This document shows positions 37,535-49,051 of a stretch of DNA of 64,000 nt, in pieces. Location of the stretch: NCBI RefSeq assembly GCF_004358445.1, contig NZ_CP037951.1, forward strand, positions 793,501-857,500, written 5' to 3'. The position numbers were made by a program, and so were the translations under genes. Positions within the stretch are counted from its first letter, which is position 1. Every line of letters begins with the position of its first letter. Source of the DNA: Parashewanella tropica. GTDB lineage: Bacteria; Pseudomonadota; Gammaproteobacteria; Enterobacterales; Shewanellaceae. Under the pieces are notes generated by a model. The model worked only from the letters and a program-made list of their open reading frames with translations. It was not told where the DNA came from and made no database searches.

Positions 37535-37611
37535 AAGCCGACAAAACACCAGCTTCTTTCACTTCAATCAATTGATTTAAGCTTAGGGTGCATGAAGTCG
37601 TCGGCTTTTTT
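37535..37611 (+). terminator. Long-loop hairpin with U-run between pdxA and rsmA
   Basis: AAGCCGAC (37535-37542) pairs with GTCGGCTT (37600-37607) followed by a U-run, leaving a 57-base loop that contains the small palindrome AATCAATTGATT. The rsmA ribosome binding site follows directly. It could be a terminator, an attenuator or a fold controlling rsmA translation. Confidence 0.45.
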
Positions 37612-37620
37612 AGGATGAGC

Positions 37621-38421
37621 ATGAGTAGTAAAGTTCACTTAGGCCATACGGCCAGAAAAAGGTTTGGACAAAATTTCTTAACCGATACCAATATTATTGA
37701 TCGCATCGTGTCGGCAATTTCACCAGATAACGACCATGTGATGGTGGAAATTGGTCCAGGTTTGGGGGCATTGACAGAACCTGTTGCTGAGGATGTTGAT
37801 ACACTTACGGTTGTTGAGCTTGATAAAGATCTGGTTGAGCGTTTACAGCAGCATCCATTCCTAAAGGATAAGTTAGAAATCCATCAAGGTGATGCACTTC
37901 AATTCGACTTTAGCCAGCTGGTGCAACCTGACAAGAAGATGAAAGTGTTCGGTAACTTACCTTACAACATTTCAACGCCACTCATGTTTCATTTGTTTGA
38001 GTTTTCTTCATTAATAGAAACCATGCATTTCATGTTGCAAAAAGAGGTGGTGTTAAGGTTGTCTGCTAGCCCAGGCACTAAAGCTTATGGTCGCTTAACA
38101 GTTATGGCTCAATACTACTGCCAAGTTGTACCTGTACTTGAAGTTCCACCAGGTTGCTTTGCGCCACCACCTAAAGTAGATTCAGCGGTTGTTCGCTTAT
38201 TGCCATACGAAAATAAGCCATACCCTTGTGATGATGTTGAAGTATTGCGTAAACTAACAACTCAAGCTTTTGGGATGCGTCGTAAAACGTTACGAAATAA
38301 CCTTAAAGGTACGCTGAATGATGATGACTTTGCAGCACTTGAAATCGATGCTAGCTTAAGAGCTGAACAGATTTCAGTCGAGCAGTATGTCAACATGGCG
38401 AACTACCTCATAAGAAAATAG
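37621..38421 (+). CDS. rsmA: 16S rRNA dimethyladenosine methyltransferase RsmA (KsgA)
   Basis: 266 residues from the ATG at 37621, which has AGGA five bases upstream; the longer frame begins at 37588. It dimethylates the two adjacent adenosines in helix 45 of 16S rRNA. SAM-binding motif I '[12 protein letters not shown]', acidic 'VVELDKDL', and the catalytic 'GNLPYNIS' are intact. Conserved place in the surA-pdxA-rsmA-apaG-apaH operon. Confidence 0.96.
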   Translation: MSSKVHLGHTARKRFGQNFLTDTNIIDRIVSAISPDNDHVMVEIGPGLGALTEPVAEDVDTLTVVELDKDLVERLQQHPFLKDKLEIHQGDALQFDFSQLVQPDKKMKVFGNLPYNISTPLMFHLFEFSSLIETMHFMLQKEVVLRLSASPGTKAYGRLTVMAQYYCQVVPVLEVPPGCFAPPPKVDSAVVRLLPYENKPYPCDDVEVLRKLTTQAFGMRRKTLRNNLKGTLNDDDFAALEIDASLRAEQISVEQYVNMANYLIRK

Positions 38422-38437
38422 TGCAGCAGGATAGAAA

Positions 38438-38818
38438 ATGTCGGTGCCAGAATCTCCAATTCGTGTTGAAGTAACCACAGAATATATTGATGATCAGTCT
38501 TCTCCTGATGAAGATAAATATGTGTTTTCCTATACGATTACCATTATCAATCTTGGTGATAAAAAGGCCACATTGAAAGATCGGCACTGGATTATCACTG
38601 ATGGAAATGGTGAGCAAACAGAAGTACAAGGCGATGGAGTGGTTGGAGAGACACCGACCATTCCCCCTAATAGCGCTTATCAATATACCAGTGGCACACT
38701 TCTCGATACTCCGCTAGGCTTTATGGAAGGGTTTTACGGTATGGTCACTGAAGATAATAAAGACTTCAAAGCGCCCATTCCTATGTTCAGACTCGCCGCC
38801 CCTGGAGCACTTCATTAA
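38438..38818 (+). CDS. apaG: ApaG/CorD protein
   Basis: 126-residue beta-sandwich protein of the ApaG (DUF525) family. 'FSYTITIINLGDKKATLKDRHW' and 'GVVGETPTIPPNSAYQYTSGT' are the typical signature. Its biochemical role is unknown, although it is nearly always next to apaH. Good ribosome binding site AGGA six bases before the ATG. Confidence 0.95.
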   Translation: MSVPESPIRVEVTTEYIDDQSSPDEDKYVFSYTITIINLGDKKATLKDRHWIITDGNGEQTEVQGDGVVGETPTIPPNSAYQYTSGTLLDTPLGFMEGFYGMVTEDNKDFKAPIPMFRLAAPGALH

Positions 38819-38832
38819 TAACGGAATTCATC

Positions 38833-39657
38833 TTGGCAAATTACTTCGTCGGTGATATTCAAGGTTGTTATCACGAACTTCGTCTTTTACTGGATAAAGT
38901 CGCATTTAATCCATCATTCGATACACTTTGGTGTGCCGGAGATCTTGTGGCTCGCGGGCCTGACTCATTATCCACTTTAGAATACCTATATGAATTAGAA
39001 GACAGCGTAAAACCTGTCTTAGGTAACCATGATCTTCACTTACTGGCATTAGCTGCTGGGGAAAAAAAACGTAACCCTAAAGACAAGCTAGATGCGTTAT
39101 TAGAATCATCACAGTTACCAAAGTTAATTGAGTGGGTGAGAGCTCAACCCTTGATGCGTTATTTACCTGAGCATAAGTTAGTTATGACTCATGCCGGAAT
39201 ACCTCCTCAATGGGATATGGAAACTCTACAGTTACAGTCCGATAAAGTGTCAACGGCTCTTCAACGAGAAGATTATATATCTGCACTAATTTCAAAGATG
39301 TATCACGACAAACAGTCATACTGGCATGATGACTTACCAGAGTTTGAAAAGCTACGTTTTACTATTGATGCTCTGACTCGAATGCGCTTTTTACATGCCG
39401 ATGGCAGTTTAAATTTTAACTGTAAGCAACCGCCTGAGTCATGTGAAGACCCATTACTTAGTCCGTGGTTCCAATGGCATAGCCCTATCAAATCAGAAAA
39501 TAGAGTGATTTTTGGTCATTGGGCTGCACTAATGGGGGAAACCAATGACCAAAATGCTATTGCATTAGACACTGGGTGTGTTTGGGGTGGGGTCATGACG
39601 TTATGGCATTTAGAAACAGGTGAAAAAATTACGCAAAAAAGGTTAAAGAAAGTTTAA
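38833..39657 (+). CDS. apaH: Diadenosine tetraphosphatase ApaH
   Basis: 274-residue metallophosphatase that cleaves Ap4A (and NpnN RNA caps). Metal motifs 'VGDIQGC', 'GDLVARGPDS', 'LGNHDLH' and 'THAGIPP' are intact. Translation must start at a TTG (38833), with GGA seven bases upstream; no ATG fits the family N-terminus. Last gene of the surA operon. Confidence 0.95.
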   Translation: MANYFVGDIQGCYHELRLLLDKVAFNPSFDTLWCAGDLVARGPDSLSTLEYLYELEDSVKPVLGNHDLHLLALAAGEKKRNPKDKLDALLESSQLPKLIEWVRAQPLMRYLPEHKLVMTHAGIPPQWDMETLQLQSDKVSTALQREDYISALISKMYHDKQSYWHDDLPEFEKLRFTIDALTRMRFLHADGSLNFNCKQPPESCEDPLLSPWFQWHSPIKSENRVIFGHWAALMGETNDQNAIALDTGCVWGGVMTLWHLETGEKITQKRLKKV

Positions 39658-39663
39658 AATACG

Positions 39664-39717
39664 CCGACAAAATAAAAGAAGAGCCCTAGATACATAGGGC
39701 TAGGCCGTAAGAGTCGG
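39664..39717 (+). other. Nested stem-loop in the leader of the chemotaxis receptor gene
   Basis: An outer stem CCGAC/GTCGG (39664-39668, 39713-39717) encloses a perfect 7-bp hairpin AGCCCTA/TAGGGCT (39682-39688, 39695-39701). The structure ends eight bases before the start codon and lacks a U-run. It does not match the c-di-GMP-I or preQ1 consensus that I can recall. Confidence 0.45.
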
Positions 39718-39724
39718 AGTACCC

Positions 39725-41743
39725 ATGAAAATTTCTGTTGCCAATCGCGTTATTGGTGGATTCACGCTAGTGACCGTGATGCTGATTGTGCTAGGCGTCA
39801 TGTCCCATACCACCAATCAAACTTCTAAAGAAAGTACACTCACTATGCAGCAAGTCAGCCTGCCTGCATTAAAAGCAACGAGCAAGTTGTCTCGATTGGT
39901 GACAAAACAACAAAGACTATCATTATCGGCATTTCACGAAGTAAGCTCGAAACAGTTACCAGCCATAACCAGTAACTTCGAATCCAATATCAATAGCTTT
40001 AATTCAAACCTTACTAATTTAAGTGTCTTGATGGCAAAACAAGATCAATTCAGTAGCTTGCTTAGTAAAGTGAAGACTGAATACAGTCAGTATCAGAATT
40101 TAGGGAACGGGTTATTAAAGAAAAAACTGAATGCGCTGAAATTAACAGAGCAAACTACTCAACAAGCGAATCGATTGGAAAATACCGTTGAAGATGTAGG
40201 TTCAGTATTGCTTGATTTAATTGACTATCAGGACAGTGGTGATAAATCACTTCAATCTATTGCAAGTACAGCTGGTTTACTCGATCCAACAGTTAACAAC
40301 TTGGTTCCACAAATTCAAGAATTACTGTCATCAGTTAATCAAAAGCAATTTATGATTGTTGAAAAAGAACTCAGTTATTCAATTAAACAAATCATTGAAA
40401 GAAAGCGCTTTTTAGAACAACAAAACAATAATTTAGTTGGTGAAACCTTAGATGAAGTTAATTCAGGCCTGACTCAAGTTATTGCGTTACTTCAAGGCAG
40501 CAACTCAATTATCAATAATAAGCGTAAACAGCTTAAAGCCATAGAAGATGTGAACAGCGCTTTTTCAGCAATGAACCGTAAATCAAAAGTGTTGAATCGA
40601 GCGTTAAATAAGTTAAATACTGATATTGAAGCTTTTAGTAATGACATCAATGCAATGGCAATCGAAAGCATTGATAATGCAAGTTTTCGCTCAATGGTAG
40701 TTGAGGCCATTGCCATCTTATTGGCTATCGCAGTGAGTTTTGCTGTTGTGCGACCATTAAAGTCTTCCTTAGACGAAGTTAACAATGCATTGAACATTCT
40801 GGCATCAGGTGACTTAACCCATAAATTGGATGACAGAGGTAACGATGAGTTTGCAAAGCTTGCAACGAATTGTAACCGCTTAGTTGATAGCTTAAGAGGG
40901 GTCATTACAGGTATTCTTGACCGTTCTACCCAGCTTGCTGCAGCTGCGGAGGAAACATCGGCTGTTACCAGCCAAACTACGTCAGGCATTAAAGATCAAA
41001 AAGACAAAGTCGATTTAGCAGCAACGGCTACTACAGAGCTAAATTCTAGTGCTCAACAGGTTGCTGCCAGTGCTGAGTTGGCACTTGAACAAATTAAGCT
41101 TGCTGATGATGAAGCTCATAATATTCGTGAAATTGCAGCGGAAAATAAACGCATTATTTTAGAGCTAGCTGATGAAGTCACTACGGCTGGTCAAGTGATC
41201 AATAAAGTACACTCAGACAGCGAATCTATTGGTTCAATCTTAGATGTGATCCGTGGTATTGCCGAGCAAACCAACTTACTTGCATTAAACGCTGCCATTG
41301 AAGCGGCTAGAGCTGGTGAGCAAGGGCGAGGTTTTGCAGTAGTTGCAGACGAGGTGAGAAGCCTAGCATCACGCACTCAAGAGTCCACCAGTGAAATTCA
41401 GCACATGATTGAAATGTTGCAGCAGGGCACTGAAGAAGCAGTACAAGTCATGGAACTTGGGCGTACTCAAGCGCAATCATGTGTCGAAAAAACAGAGCAG
41501 GCTAACCTTGCGCTTGAAGCAATCAGTCAGTCCGTTCATAAGGCTTTTGATTCTGGTACCCAAATTTCTGATGCTGCGAAAGAGCAAAATGTTGTTAGCC
41601 AAGAGGTATCGCAAAAGTTAGAAGATATTTCTGCGATTTCAGAGGAAACCGCTTTAGGTGCAGATCAAACCGCAGAGTCGAGCCATCAAGTAGCTAAGTT
41701 AGCCGAAGAGCTACAAGTATCAGTTGGTGAGTTTAGAGTTTAA
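39725..41743 (+). CDS. Methyl-accepting chemotaxis protein
   Basis: 672-residue transmembrane chemoreceptor. One membrane helix lies at about 10-29; a long helical periplasmic sensor follows; a second membrane helix at about 325-345; a HAMP domain (345-400); and a cytoplasmic signalling domain with the invariant hairpin '[19 protein letters not shown]' near residue 517. The four-helix-type sensor carries no ligand motif I can assign. It signals through CheW/CheA, which are not in the window. Confidence 0.93.
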   Translation: MKISVANRVIGGFTLVTVMLIVLGVMSHTTNQTSKESTLTMQQVSLPALKATSKLSRLVTKQQRLSLSAFHEVSSKQLPAITSNFESNINSFNSNLTNLSVLMAKQDQFSSLLSKVKTEYSQYQNLGNGLLKKKLNALKLTEQTTQQANRLENTVEDVGSVLLDLIDYQDSGDKSLQSIASTAGLLDPTVNNLVPQIQELLSSVNQKQFMIVEKELSYSIKQIIERKRFLEQQNNNLVGETLDEVNSGLTQVIALLQGSNSIINNKRKQLKAIEDVNSAFSAMNRKSKVLNRALNKLNTDIEAFSNDINAMAIESIDNASFRSMVVEAIAILLAIAVSFAVVRPLKSSLDEVNNALNILASGDLTHKLDDRGNDEFAKLATNCNRLVDSLRGVITGILDRSTQLAAAAEETSAVTSQTTSGIKDQKDKVDLAATATTELNSSAQQVAASAELALEQIKLADDEAHNIREIAAENKRIILELADEVTTAGQVINKVHSDSESIGSILDVIRGIAEQTNLLALNAAIEAARAGEQGRGFAVVADEVRSLASRTQESTSEIQHMIEMLQQGTEEAVQVMELGRTQAQSCVEKTEQANLALEAISQSVHKAFDSGTQISDAAKEQNVVSQEVSQKLEDISAISEETALGADQTAESSHQVAKLAEELQVSVGEFRV

Positions 41744-41763
41744 AAAACGATTCAATTGAAGCT

Positions 41764-41800
41764 AAAAAAGCACATTCCAATCGATGGTGTGTGCTTTTTT
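41764..41800 (+). terminator. Terminator of the chemoreceptor gene
   Basis: AAAAAGCACA (41765-41774) pairs with TGTGCTTTTT (41790-41799), 15-base loop, ending in a U-run. It lies 20 bases after the stop codon. Confidence 0.85.
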
Positions 41801-41874
41801 GTATCAATTTCATTTAGTTAGAGTACAGATGGTAACAGTTAGTATCAATTCTCAACTTCATAACGAGAAACACG

Positions 41875-42168
41875 ATGACAGCTGTATCGGGTGGAACTCA
41901 ATCAATTGAACCATTAAAGTGCGGAATATCAGAAACTATTGTTGCCAATTATTGGGTTCATAGCGTGGGAGCTTCTTCTATTTCAGGCCCTTATGCTTTT
42001 GTAGTTAGTACATTATTATCACCCATTGCAACTAGTTTTGAACGCTTTTGTATGCCTGAAGAAACGGCTGAAGAGAGTTACCTTTATAAAGGCTTGAGGT
42101 GTTTTTTGAGCCCAATGAAATGGGCTGTGAAAGATGCAGACTTTGGTCTTTCTGCGTTTCAAAAATAA
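41875..42168 (+). CDS. Small hypothetical protein
   Basis: 97 residues, not recognised. It begins MTAVSGGTQSIEPLKCG and has a moderately hydrophobic centre ('GPYAFVVSTLLSPIATSF') that is not a clear membrane helix. Only a weak ribosome binding site (ACGAG) is seen. A strong bidirectional terminator directly follows the stop, which supports a real gene. Possibly an effector-like orphan like others in the window. Confidence 0.55.
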   Translation: MTAVSGGTQSIEPLKCGISETIVANYWVHSVGASSISGPYAFVVSTLLSPIATSFERFCMPEETAEESYLYKGLRCFLSPMKWAVKDADFGLSAFQK

Positions 42169-42196
42169 AAAGGTGAAACCTAAGTTTCACCTTTTT
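42167..42196. terminator. Bidirectional terminator
   Basis: AAAAAGGTGAAAC (42167-42179) and GTTTCACCTTTTT (42184-42196) form a perfect 13-bp stem with a 4-base loop and U-runs on both strands, between the convergent 97-residue ORF and the DUF3718 gene. Confidence 0.92.
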
Positions 42197-42199
42197 ATA

Positions 42200-42568
42200 T
42201 TAAATACCAAGTTTACCTTTTAATACGGTGCTGATAGGACTTGCGGCATGGCCATTGGCATTGGCCCAGTCCCAAACATTGCTTTGTGCTAAGGCCTTTT
42301 TAGATACACGCTTAACAATATATTCACCGGTTTCATTTGCACCAGCTTTGTATGCGGTTTGTAGCAAGTTGTCACCATTGCACTTTAAGTCGGTATAGAT
42401 GTTTCTAAGTGTAAGACGGCCTTCTTTCAGTTTTTTACGAAGACGGCTTTTGTCGTTAGCTTTTACATAACTACAAACACTGATAAAAAGTTGCTCATTA
42501 GCTTGGGTTGTAGGAGTGACAAGGGAGGCTGCAATCAGAGCAACACCCGCGATTGTTAATACGCGCAT
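42200..42568 (-). CDS. DUF3718 secreted protein
   Basis: 122 residues with a signal peptide ending 'TTQA'. The core 'LFISVCSYVKANDKSRLRKKLKEG' and 'LRNIYTDLKCNGDNLLQTAYKAGA' with two Cys matches DUF3718, a short secreted family of Shewanella and relatives with no known function. The two Cys may form a disulfide in the periplasm. Good ribosome binding site AAGGA. Confidence 0.8.
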   Translation of the reverse strand: MRVLTIAGVALIAASLVTPTTQANEQLFISVCSYVKANDKSRLRKKLKEGRLTLRNIYTDLKCNGDNLLQTAYKAGANETGEYIVKRVSKKALAQSNVWDWANANGHAASPISTVLKGKLGI

Positions 42569-42618
42569 CTGATAATCCTTAATTGTATAAATTAGGTTAT
42601 TATTTTAATACGCTTAAT

Positions 42619-43101
42619 TTAACATTTTTTTACTAAGTTGATAAAGCTATATTCCAACCCATCGGAGCTGATCCCTGACTCTTTTGATTCTTCTTTCCAA
42701 CTGCCATCATTCCAATCGGGAAAATAAGTGTCTCCCTCAACATCAATATTAATCTCTGTTAGAAAGAGTTTGTCTGCTTTAGGAAGAAGCTGTTGGTAAA
42801 GTTGACCACCACCAATAACAAACAGCTGTTCAACATCACCTGCTGCGAGTTTCGCTTCATCAAAAGTAGCAACCACAGTTACACCATCAATTTCTAAATC
42901 AGCCTGCCTTGAAATCACAATATTATGTCGACCGGGAAGAGGGCGACCAATTGATTCATAGGTCTTTCTTCCCATTACGATGGGATAACTCATTGTTGTA
43001 GCTTTGAAGTGTTTTAGGTCTTCTGGCAAATGCCACGGCATTTGATTGTCTTTTCCGATCACACGGTTAACGGTCATGGCTGCAATCATTGAGATCTGCA
43101 T
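42619..43101 (-). CDS. folA: Dihydrofolate reductase FolA
   Basis: 160-residue type I DHFR that reduces dihydrofolate with NADPH. 'MIAAMTVNRVIGKDNQMPWHLPEDLKHFK' region carries the catalytic Asp and Trp; 'PIVMGRKTYESIGRPLPGR' binds NADPH; 'LFVIGGGQLYQQLL' follows. Chromosomal, housekeeping type. Target of trimethoprim by family knowledge. Confidence 0.96.
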   Translation of the reverse strand: MQISMIAAMTVNRVIGKDNQMPWHLPEDLKHFKATTMSYPIVMGRKTYESIGRPLPGRHNIVISRQADLEIDGVTVVATFDEAKLAAGDVEQLFVIGGGQLYQQLLPKADKLFLTEINIDVEGDTYFPDWNDGSWKEESKESGISSDGLEYSFINLVKKC

Positions 43102-43116
43102 GGTCTCTCCCTGAAA

Positions 43117-43581
43117 TTAAATTATTTTTTTATTTCGGTAAAACAATAAACTTGGCATTGCCAATCCGCCTGAAAGTGCTGCAATGATAAATACGGTTTT
43201 GAGTCCGTTGCTGATCACAGCATCTGTTAGCTCATGGCTGATTTGCGATTGCGAGGTTAATTGTATCAAAGCTGTCACAGTATCGAAGGCAAATACTCCA
43301 GGAAGCATAGGAATACAAGCTGCCACACCCAACATCAGTGGGGGAGCAAGATAGCGTTTAGCAAACATAATCGCCATTATGCCGATAAAGGCGGCGGCTG
43401 CAAAGCTCGCCCATTCAATTGCGACACCATGGTGTAACAATAAGGTACGAAAGGCATGAGCAAGTGCTGCTGCCATTCCGCAGTGTGATAAAAACCGCTT
43501 AGGCACATTGAATACCATGGCAAAGCCGATAGCAGGGATAGCCGAAAATACGGCGTCATTGAGTAAAGTTAATATCAACAT
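43117..43581 (-). CDS. yjjB: Threonine/serine exporter-like small subunit (YjjB)
   Basis: 154-residue integral membrane protein with four to five helices, of the ThrE_2 (DUF3815) family. It immediately follows yjjP with no gap, forming the split two-gene exporter. In E. coli the YjjPB pair exports succinate; corynebacterial ThrE, a fusion of both parts, exports threonine and serine. Which substrate applies here is unknown. Confidence 0.88.
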   Translation of the reverse strand: MLILTLLNDAVFSAIPAIGFAMVFNVPKRFLSHCGMAAALAHAFRTLLLHHGVAIEWASFAAAAFIGIMAIMFAKRYLAPPLMLGVAACIPMLPGVFAFDTVTALIQLTSQSQISHELTDAVISNGLKTVFIIAALSGGLAMPSLLFYRNKKII

Positions 43582-44352
43582 TTAATGTAACCCAATTAAT
43601 TTACTGATTTGAAGCGCGATTGTGATACCTATAACGGAAGAAACAGTCAAAAGCGTGGCTTGTCCCCAACGTGCAATGCCGACATTCATATGGCCTTTGA
43701 TCATGTCAGACATTGCATTAATCAAAGGAAATCCCGGAACGAGCAGTAATACGCTTGCCGCAGATGCTAACTCTGGTGTGGTACTGATATTGGGTAAGTA
43801 AGCCAATTGTGCCACTACGGTGATCAATAACGCGGTAAAGTGAAAATTGACTAACAGATTAAAGTGACGTTTTGCCATTAAAAGTCTAAGTGCCATGCCA
43901 CAGGCGGATGCTAAAAAAGTGATCATGCTTGCCGCTAAATCACCACCAAACAAGTGACAAAAGCAAGCGCACGAAAGACCAATTGCTGGTATCAATAAGT
44001 AAGCGGGATAGCTCTTAACTTTTAAACGGTTAAGGTGACGTTCGACTTTATTCGCGTCATAGATCCCTTTTTCGGCTTTAATGCAAATACGTTGTAGCTC
44101 ATAGACTATGGTCATATTCAGCCCGTGCGCTCGAATACGTCGAGTAGTGGTCACACAGCTATTGTTCACAAGGCTTGTTATCACGAGTGCGTTAGAGCTG
44201 ATGGACAGCTCAATACTGTTAAGTCCTAATGCTTTTCCTAAGCGCTGACTGATATCTTCCACCAGATCCGAATCGGCACCATAGGCGAGAGATAATTGAG
44301 CCGTACGGGCAATTAAACGGGTGATATGTGTTTGATGTGATTTGCTATTCAT
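43582..44352 (-). CDS. yjjP: Threonine/serine exporter-like large subunit (YjjP)
   Basis: 256 residues of the ThrE (DUF1212) family: a soluble N-terminal ~110 residues ('LIARTAQLSLAYGADSDLVEDI') followed by about five membrane helices, ending 'QISKLIGLH'. It partners with YjjB directly downstream. Substrate is unproven; succinate or amino acids by family knowledge. Confidence 0.88.
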   Translation of the reverse strand: MNSKSHQTHITRLIARTAQLSLAYGADSDLVEDISQRLGKALGLNSIELSISSNALVITSLVNNSCVTTTRRIRAHGLNMTIVYELQRICIKAEKGIYDANKVERHLNRLKVKSYPAYLLIPAIGLSCACFCHLFGGDLAASMITFLASACGMALRLLMAKRHFNLLVNFHFTALLITVVAQLAYLPNISTTPELASAASVLLLVPGFPLINAMSDMIKGHMNVGIARWGQATLLTVSSVIGITIALQISKLIGLH

Positions 44353-44375
44353 GACACTTTTATAGCATTGGTAAC

Positions 44376-44400
44376 AAAAGAGAGCCTTGAAGGCTCTCTC
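44376..44400 (-). terminator. Terminator of the rplU-rpmA-obgE operon
   Basis: AGAGAGCCTT (44379-44388) pairs with AAGGCTCTCT (44390-44399); on the minus strand the stem runs into UUUUG. It lies 27 bases after the obgE stop. Confidence 0.8.
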
Positions 44401-44426
44401 ATTTTTAGAAATCAGATGTTCGAAAA

Positions 44427-45611
<1,185 letters not shown>

Positions 45612-45718
45612 TTAATACCGCGATTATACCTTTTCTAAGTAAATAGATAAAAGCTTCTATATTTATGCTCATCCCTGATGATTCAGGTATGACAAATTAT
45701 TAAGGGCTTACAAAACAA

Positions 45719-45741
45719 AAGCCCCGCCAGAGGCAGGGCTT
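45719..45741 (-). terminator. Terminator after rpmA
   Basis: AAGCCC-C-GCC (45719-45728) pairs with GGC-A-GGGCTT (45732-45741) around one mismatch; on the minus strand UUUUGUUUUG follows. It separates rplU-rpmA from obgE, perhaps partially. Confidence 0.8.
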
Positions 45742-45765
45742 AACTTGTTTGCTTCGAAGTATAAA

Positions 45766-46023
<258 letters not shown>

Positions 46024-46037
46024 TTAGACTCCCCTTA

Positions 46038-46349
46038 TTAAGCGTTGATAGCAGTAATTTTAACTTCAGTGAACCACTGACGGTGGCCCATTTGCTTTTC
46101 GTGGTGCTTACGACGCTTGAACTTAACAATGCGTACTTTCTCACCGCGACCGTGGCTAACTACTTCAGCAACCACTTTGCCACCTTCAACTAAAGGTGCG
46201 CCAACTTTAACGTCGTCACCGTTAGCAACTAAAAGAACTTGATCAAATTCAATAGTTTCACCAGTAGCAACTTCTAATTTTTCTAAACGTACTACGTGAC
46301 CTTCAGCAACGCGATGTTGCTTGCCGCCACTTTGAAAAACAGCGTACAT
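46038..46349 (-). CDS. rplU: 50S ribosomal protein L21
   Basis: 103-residue ribosomal protein. '[14 protein letters not shown]' at the N-terminus and '[16 protein letters not shown]' near the C-terminus bind 23S rRNA. First gene of the operon, divergent from ispB across 272 bases that must hold both promoters. Confidence 0.97.
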   Translation of the reverse strand: MYAVFQSGGKQHRVAEGHVVRLEKLEVATGETIEFDQVLLVANGDDVKVGAPLVEGGKVVAEVVSHGRGEKVRIVKFKRRKHHEKQMGHRQWFTEVKITAINA

Positions 46350-46621
46350 AGCTATTTTACTCCGAGATCTTTAACACACCGCGTAAGATTTAAACTCTAG
46401 ACACCAGTGTGCTACAAAAATTTTTAATGACAATGGGCGCGGATTCTACGCTAAGAATGTGGGGCTGGCAAGTATAAAATGCGAAACAAATGCTAAATTT
46501 AATCTAAAGGTCGGATTAGACATCAAAAGCTGTTTTACTTGGCAATTTTAGGTAAAATCAGCGCAATTTGCTTTTAATACTGGGCTAAAATTTGAAATAG
46601 CCCACACTTTCAGAGTTTACT

Positions 46622-47593
46622 ATGGATTTACAAGCGATTCGCGCGTTAACTGAAGACGATATGCAGGCTGTTAACCAGTTGATTTATAACCAACTGGAAT
46701 CAGATGTGGCTCTTATTAATCAGCTTAGTTTTTATATTGTTAACAGTGGTGGAAAGCGTTTGCGTCCATTGTTGTCAGTTCTTGCCAGTAAAGCCGTAGG
46801 CTATGAAGGCAACGATCATTTAAAGCTTGCCGCGATCGTTGAGTTCATTCATACCGCATCTTTATTACATGATGACGTTGTTGATGAGTCATCCATGCGC
46901 CGTGGTCGTCAAACGGCAAACGCCTTGTTCGGAAATAGTGCTTCAGTACTAGTCGGTGACTTCTTATACACGCGCTCATTTCAAATGATGACAGAGCTAA
47001 ACAGCCTAAAAGTTCTTAGAATTCTTGCAGATACCACTAACGTTCTTGCCGAAGGCGAAGTGATGCAGCTGATGAATTTAAATGAGCCAGATACCAGTGA
47101 AGACAATTATATGCGCGTCATTTACTGTAAAACGGCAAGATTATTCGAAGCGGCAACTCAGCTGGCTGGTGTATTACAAAATGTGGATGAAGCGACTGAA
47201 AAAGCGTTAGGAGAATACGGTAAATTCCTAGGAACTGCTTTTCAGATCACCGACGATCTTTTGGATTACACAGCAGACAGTGAAGAATTAGGCAAGAATA
47301 TTGGTGACGATTTAGCCGAAGGTAAGCCCACATTGCCGCTTATTTATGCGTTAGCTCATGGTGATGAGCAAGAAAAGTCTTTGATCAAGGGTGTGATCGA
47401 AAAAGCAGATGGATCAAAAGTGATCGATCAAGTTCTCGAAGCTCTTAAGCGAACCGGTGCTTTGGAGTACACGGAAAAGCGTGCTAATGAAGAAGCTCAA
47501 AAAGCGATTTCGGCACTGGAGGTTTTACCAGAAAGTGAATATAAGCAAGCGTTATTAGCGTTAGCTCATTTATCTGTCGCACGTAAGAAGTAA
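46622..47593 (+). CDS. ispB: Octaprenyl diphosphate synthase IspB
   Basis: 323-residue trans-prenyltransferase that builds the C40 side chain of ubiquinone and menaquinone. Two Asp-rich motifs, 'LLHDDVVDES' and 'QITDDLLDYTAD', bind the Mg-diphosphate. 'GGKRLRPLL' near the N-terminus is also typical. Divergent from rplU, the conserved arrangement. Confidence 0.96.
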   Translation: MDLQAIRALTEDDMQAVNQLIYNQLESDVALINQLSFYIVNSGGKRLRPLLSVLASKAVGYEGNDHLKLAAIVEFIHTASLLHDDVVDESSMRRGRQTANALFGNSASVLVGDFLYTRSFQMMTELNSLKVLRILADTTNVLAEGEVMQLMNLNEPDTSEDNYMRVIYCKTARLFEAATQLAGVLQNVDEATEKALGEYGKFLGTAFQITDDLLDYTADSEELGKNIGDDLAEGKPTLPLIYALAHGDEQEKSLIKGVIEKADGSKVIDQVLEALKRTGALEYTEKRANEEAQKAISALEVLPESEYKQALLALAHLSVARKK

Positions 47594-47609
47594 AATTCTC
47601 CCCCTTATT

Positions 47610-47643
47610 TACCGTTACTTCAGCTTTTAAAGAAGTAACGGTA
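47610..47643. terminator. Hairpin between ispB and ung
   Basis: TACCGTTACTTC (47610-47621) and GAAGTAACGGTA (47632-47643) form a perfect 12-bp stem with a 10-base loop between convergent genes; U-runs are weak. Confidence 0.7.
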
Positions 47644-47651
47644 TCAACTTT

Positions 47652-48314
47652 CTATACCTGCCAGTCTATCGGTTTTTGTCCCGCTTCAACCAATAGTTGA
47701 TTCACTTGAGAAAAATGACGGCACCCGAAAAATCCTCGGTAAGCTGACAGAGGTGAAGGATGCGGTGCAGTTAAGATCTTATGAACAGGGTTATCGATAA
47801 GCTTAGACTTTTTGATTGCATGACTTCCCCAGAGAACAAATACAATTTGATGTGCCTGCTCATTGAGTTTCATTAAGGCTTTATCGGTAAAGGTTTCCCA
47901 GCCGCGTCCAGCATGAGCATGTGCTTTACTTTGCTCAACGGTTAATACTGTATTGAGCAACATCACACCCTGTGTTGCCCAAGGCCGTAAATCACCATGC
48001 TCTGGAATGGTAAAGCCTTCTATATCAGTAGCGAGTTCTTTATAGATGTTCACCAATGATGGTGGGATCTTGATCCCTTTATTCACAGAGAAACACAAAC
48101 CATGGGCTTGATTGGGGCCATGGTAAGGATCTTGTCCAATGATTACCACTTTGGTTTGGCTTAGTGGCGTCAGCTTAAAAGCACTAAAGACTTCATCTTG
48201 TGGTGGATATATTACCTTTCCTGCTTGAGCTTCGGTTTCTAAAAAGCTCATTAATTCAGAGTAATATTGTTGTTGAGACTCAGCTTCAATAAAAGTTTGC
48301 CACTGGTTAGGCAT
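47652..48314 (-). CDS. ung: Uracil-DNA glycosylase
   Basis: 220-residue family 1 UDG that excises uracil from DNA. The catalytic '[18 protein letters not shown]' and '[14 protein letters not shown]' motifs are intact. The ribosome binding site lies within the last codons of the LysE-family gene three bases upstream, so the two form one transcript. Confidence 0.96.
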   Translation of the reverse strand: MPNQWQTFIEAESQQQYYSELMSFLETEAQAGKVIYPPQDEVFSAFKLTPLSQTKVVIIGQDPYHGPNQAHGLCFSVNKGIKIPPSLVNIYKELATDIEGFTIPEHGDLRPWATQGVMLLNTVLTVEQSKAHAHAGRGWETFTDKALMKLNEQAHQIVFVLWGSHAIKKSKLIDNPVHKILTAPHPSPLSAYRGFFGCRHFSQVNQLLVEAGQKPIDWQV

Positions 48315-48316
48315 AG

Positions 48317-48937
48317 TTAAAACTCCAAAGTGAAAACAACACGAACGGCTAAAGCAATAAGAATAATACCTGATAGTTTATCAATCAGTGCTGAGTGATC
48401 TCTTAGCTTAGGCAAAATCGCTGAATGTGAAAGTACCAGTGCAATTAAGGTGTACCAAAGTCCATCGACTAACAGAGGCGTCAATACAATGATGGCCTGT
48501 GATGTATGGTCATTAGCATTTTGGACAAATTGACTGAATAAGGCTAAGAAGAATAATAAAATCTTAGGATTAAACAGCGAAATCGCTAAACCATCTCGTG
48601 CCGCTTGCAACAAAGTCGATTGAGTACCGCCAGTAAGTTTGTCGTTCATTCCACCTTTGGATTTTAAAGCGTTATAACCCAACCATGCTAAATATGCCGC
48701 ACCAGCCAGTGCAATAGTGTTAAACAAAATGGGTGAGTGTTTTAACACTATGGCTAAGCCAAAGATGGTGATTAAGGCATAAAAGCCAATACCGAGAGAG
48801 TGTGCCCACGCGCAAACAATACCGTGTAAACGGCTGCTTCCCACTGTGTGGCGAATTACCATAGCAAGCGATGGACCTGGAGACATTGCTCCAAGGCAAC
48901 TTATCGCAAATAAACTTAGCCAAATAGCTAATGTCAT
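48317..48937 (-). CDS. LysE-family amino acid exporter
   Basis: 206 residues with five to six membrane helices and the LysE/RhtB signature '[21 protein letters not shown]' at the N-terminus. Probable exporter of amino acids or homoserine lactones; substrate unknown. Good ribosome binding site AAGG before the ATG; ung follows after two bases. Confidence 0.92.
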   Translation of the reverse strand: MTLAIWLSLFAISCLGAMSPGPSLAMVIRHTVGSSRLHGIVCAWAHSLGIGFYALITIFGLAIVLKHSPILFNTIALAGAAYLAWLGYNALKSKGGMNDKLTGGTQSTLLQAARDGLAISLFNPKILLFFLALFSQFVQNANDHTSQAIIVLTPLLVDGLWYTLIALVLSHSAILPKLRDHSALIDKLSGIILIALAVRVVFTLEF

Positions 48938-49051
48938 GTTGTACCTTAGAAATGAGAAAAAGATTTGGCAGTAATATACTTGATTTCAATTAGAGTAAAA
49001 ACAGAGTGAGGAAAGAAAGGCTGATGTTCAATGTCACCAGCCCTGTGACAG

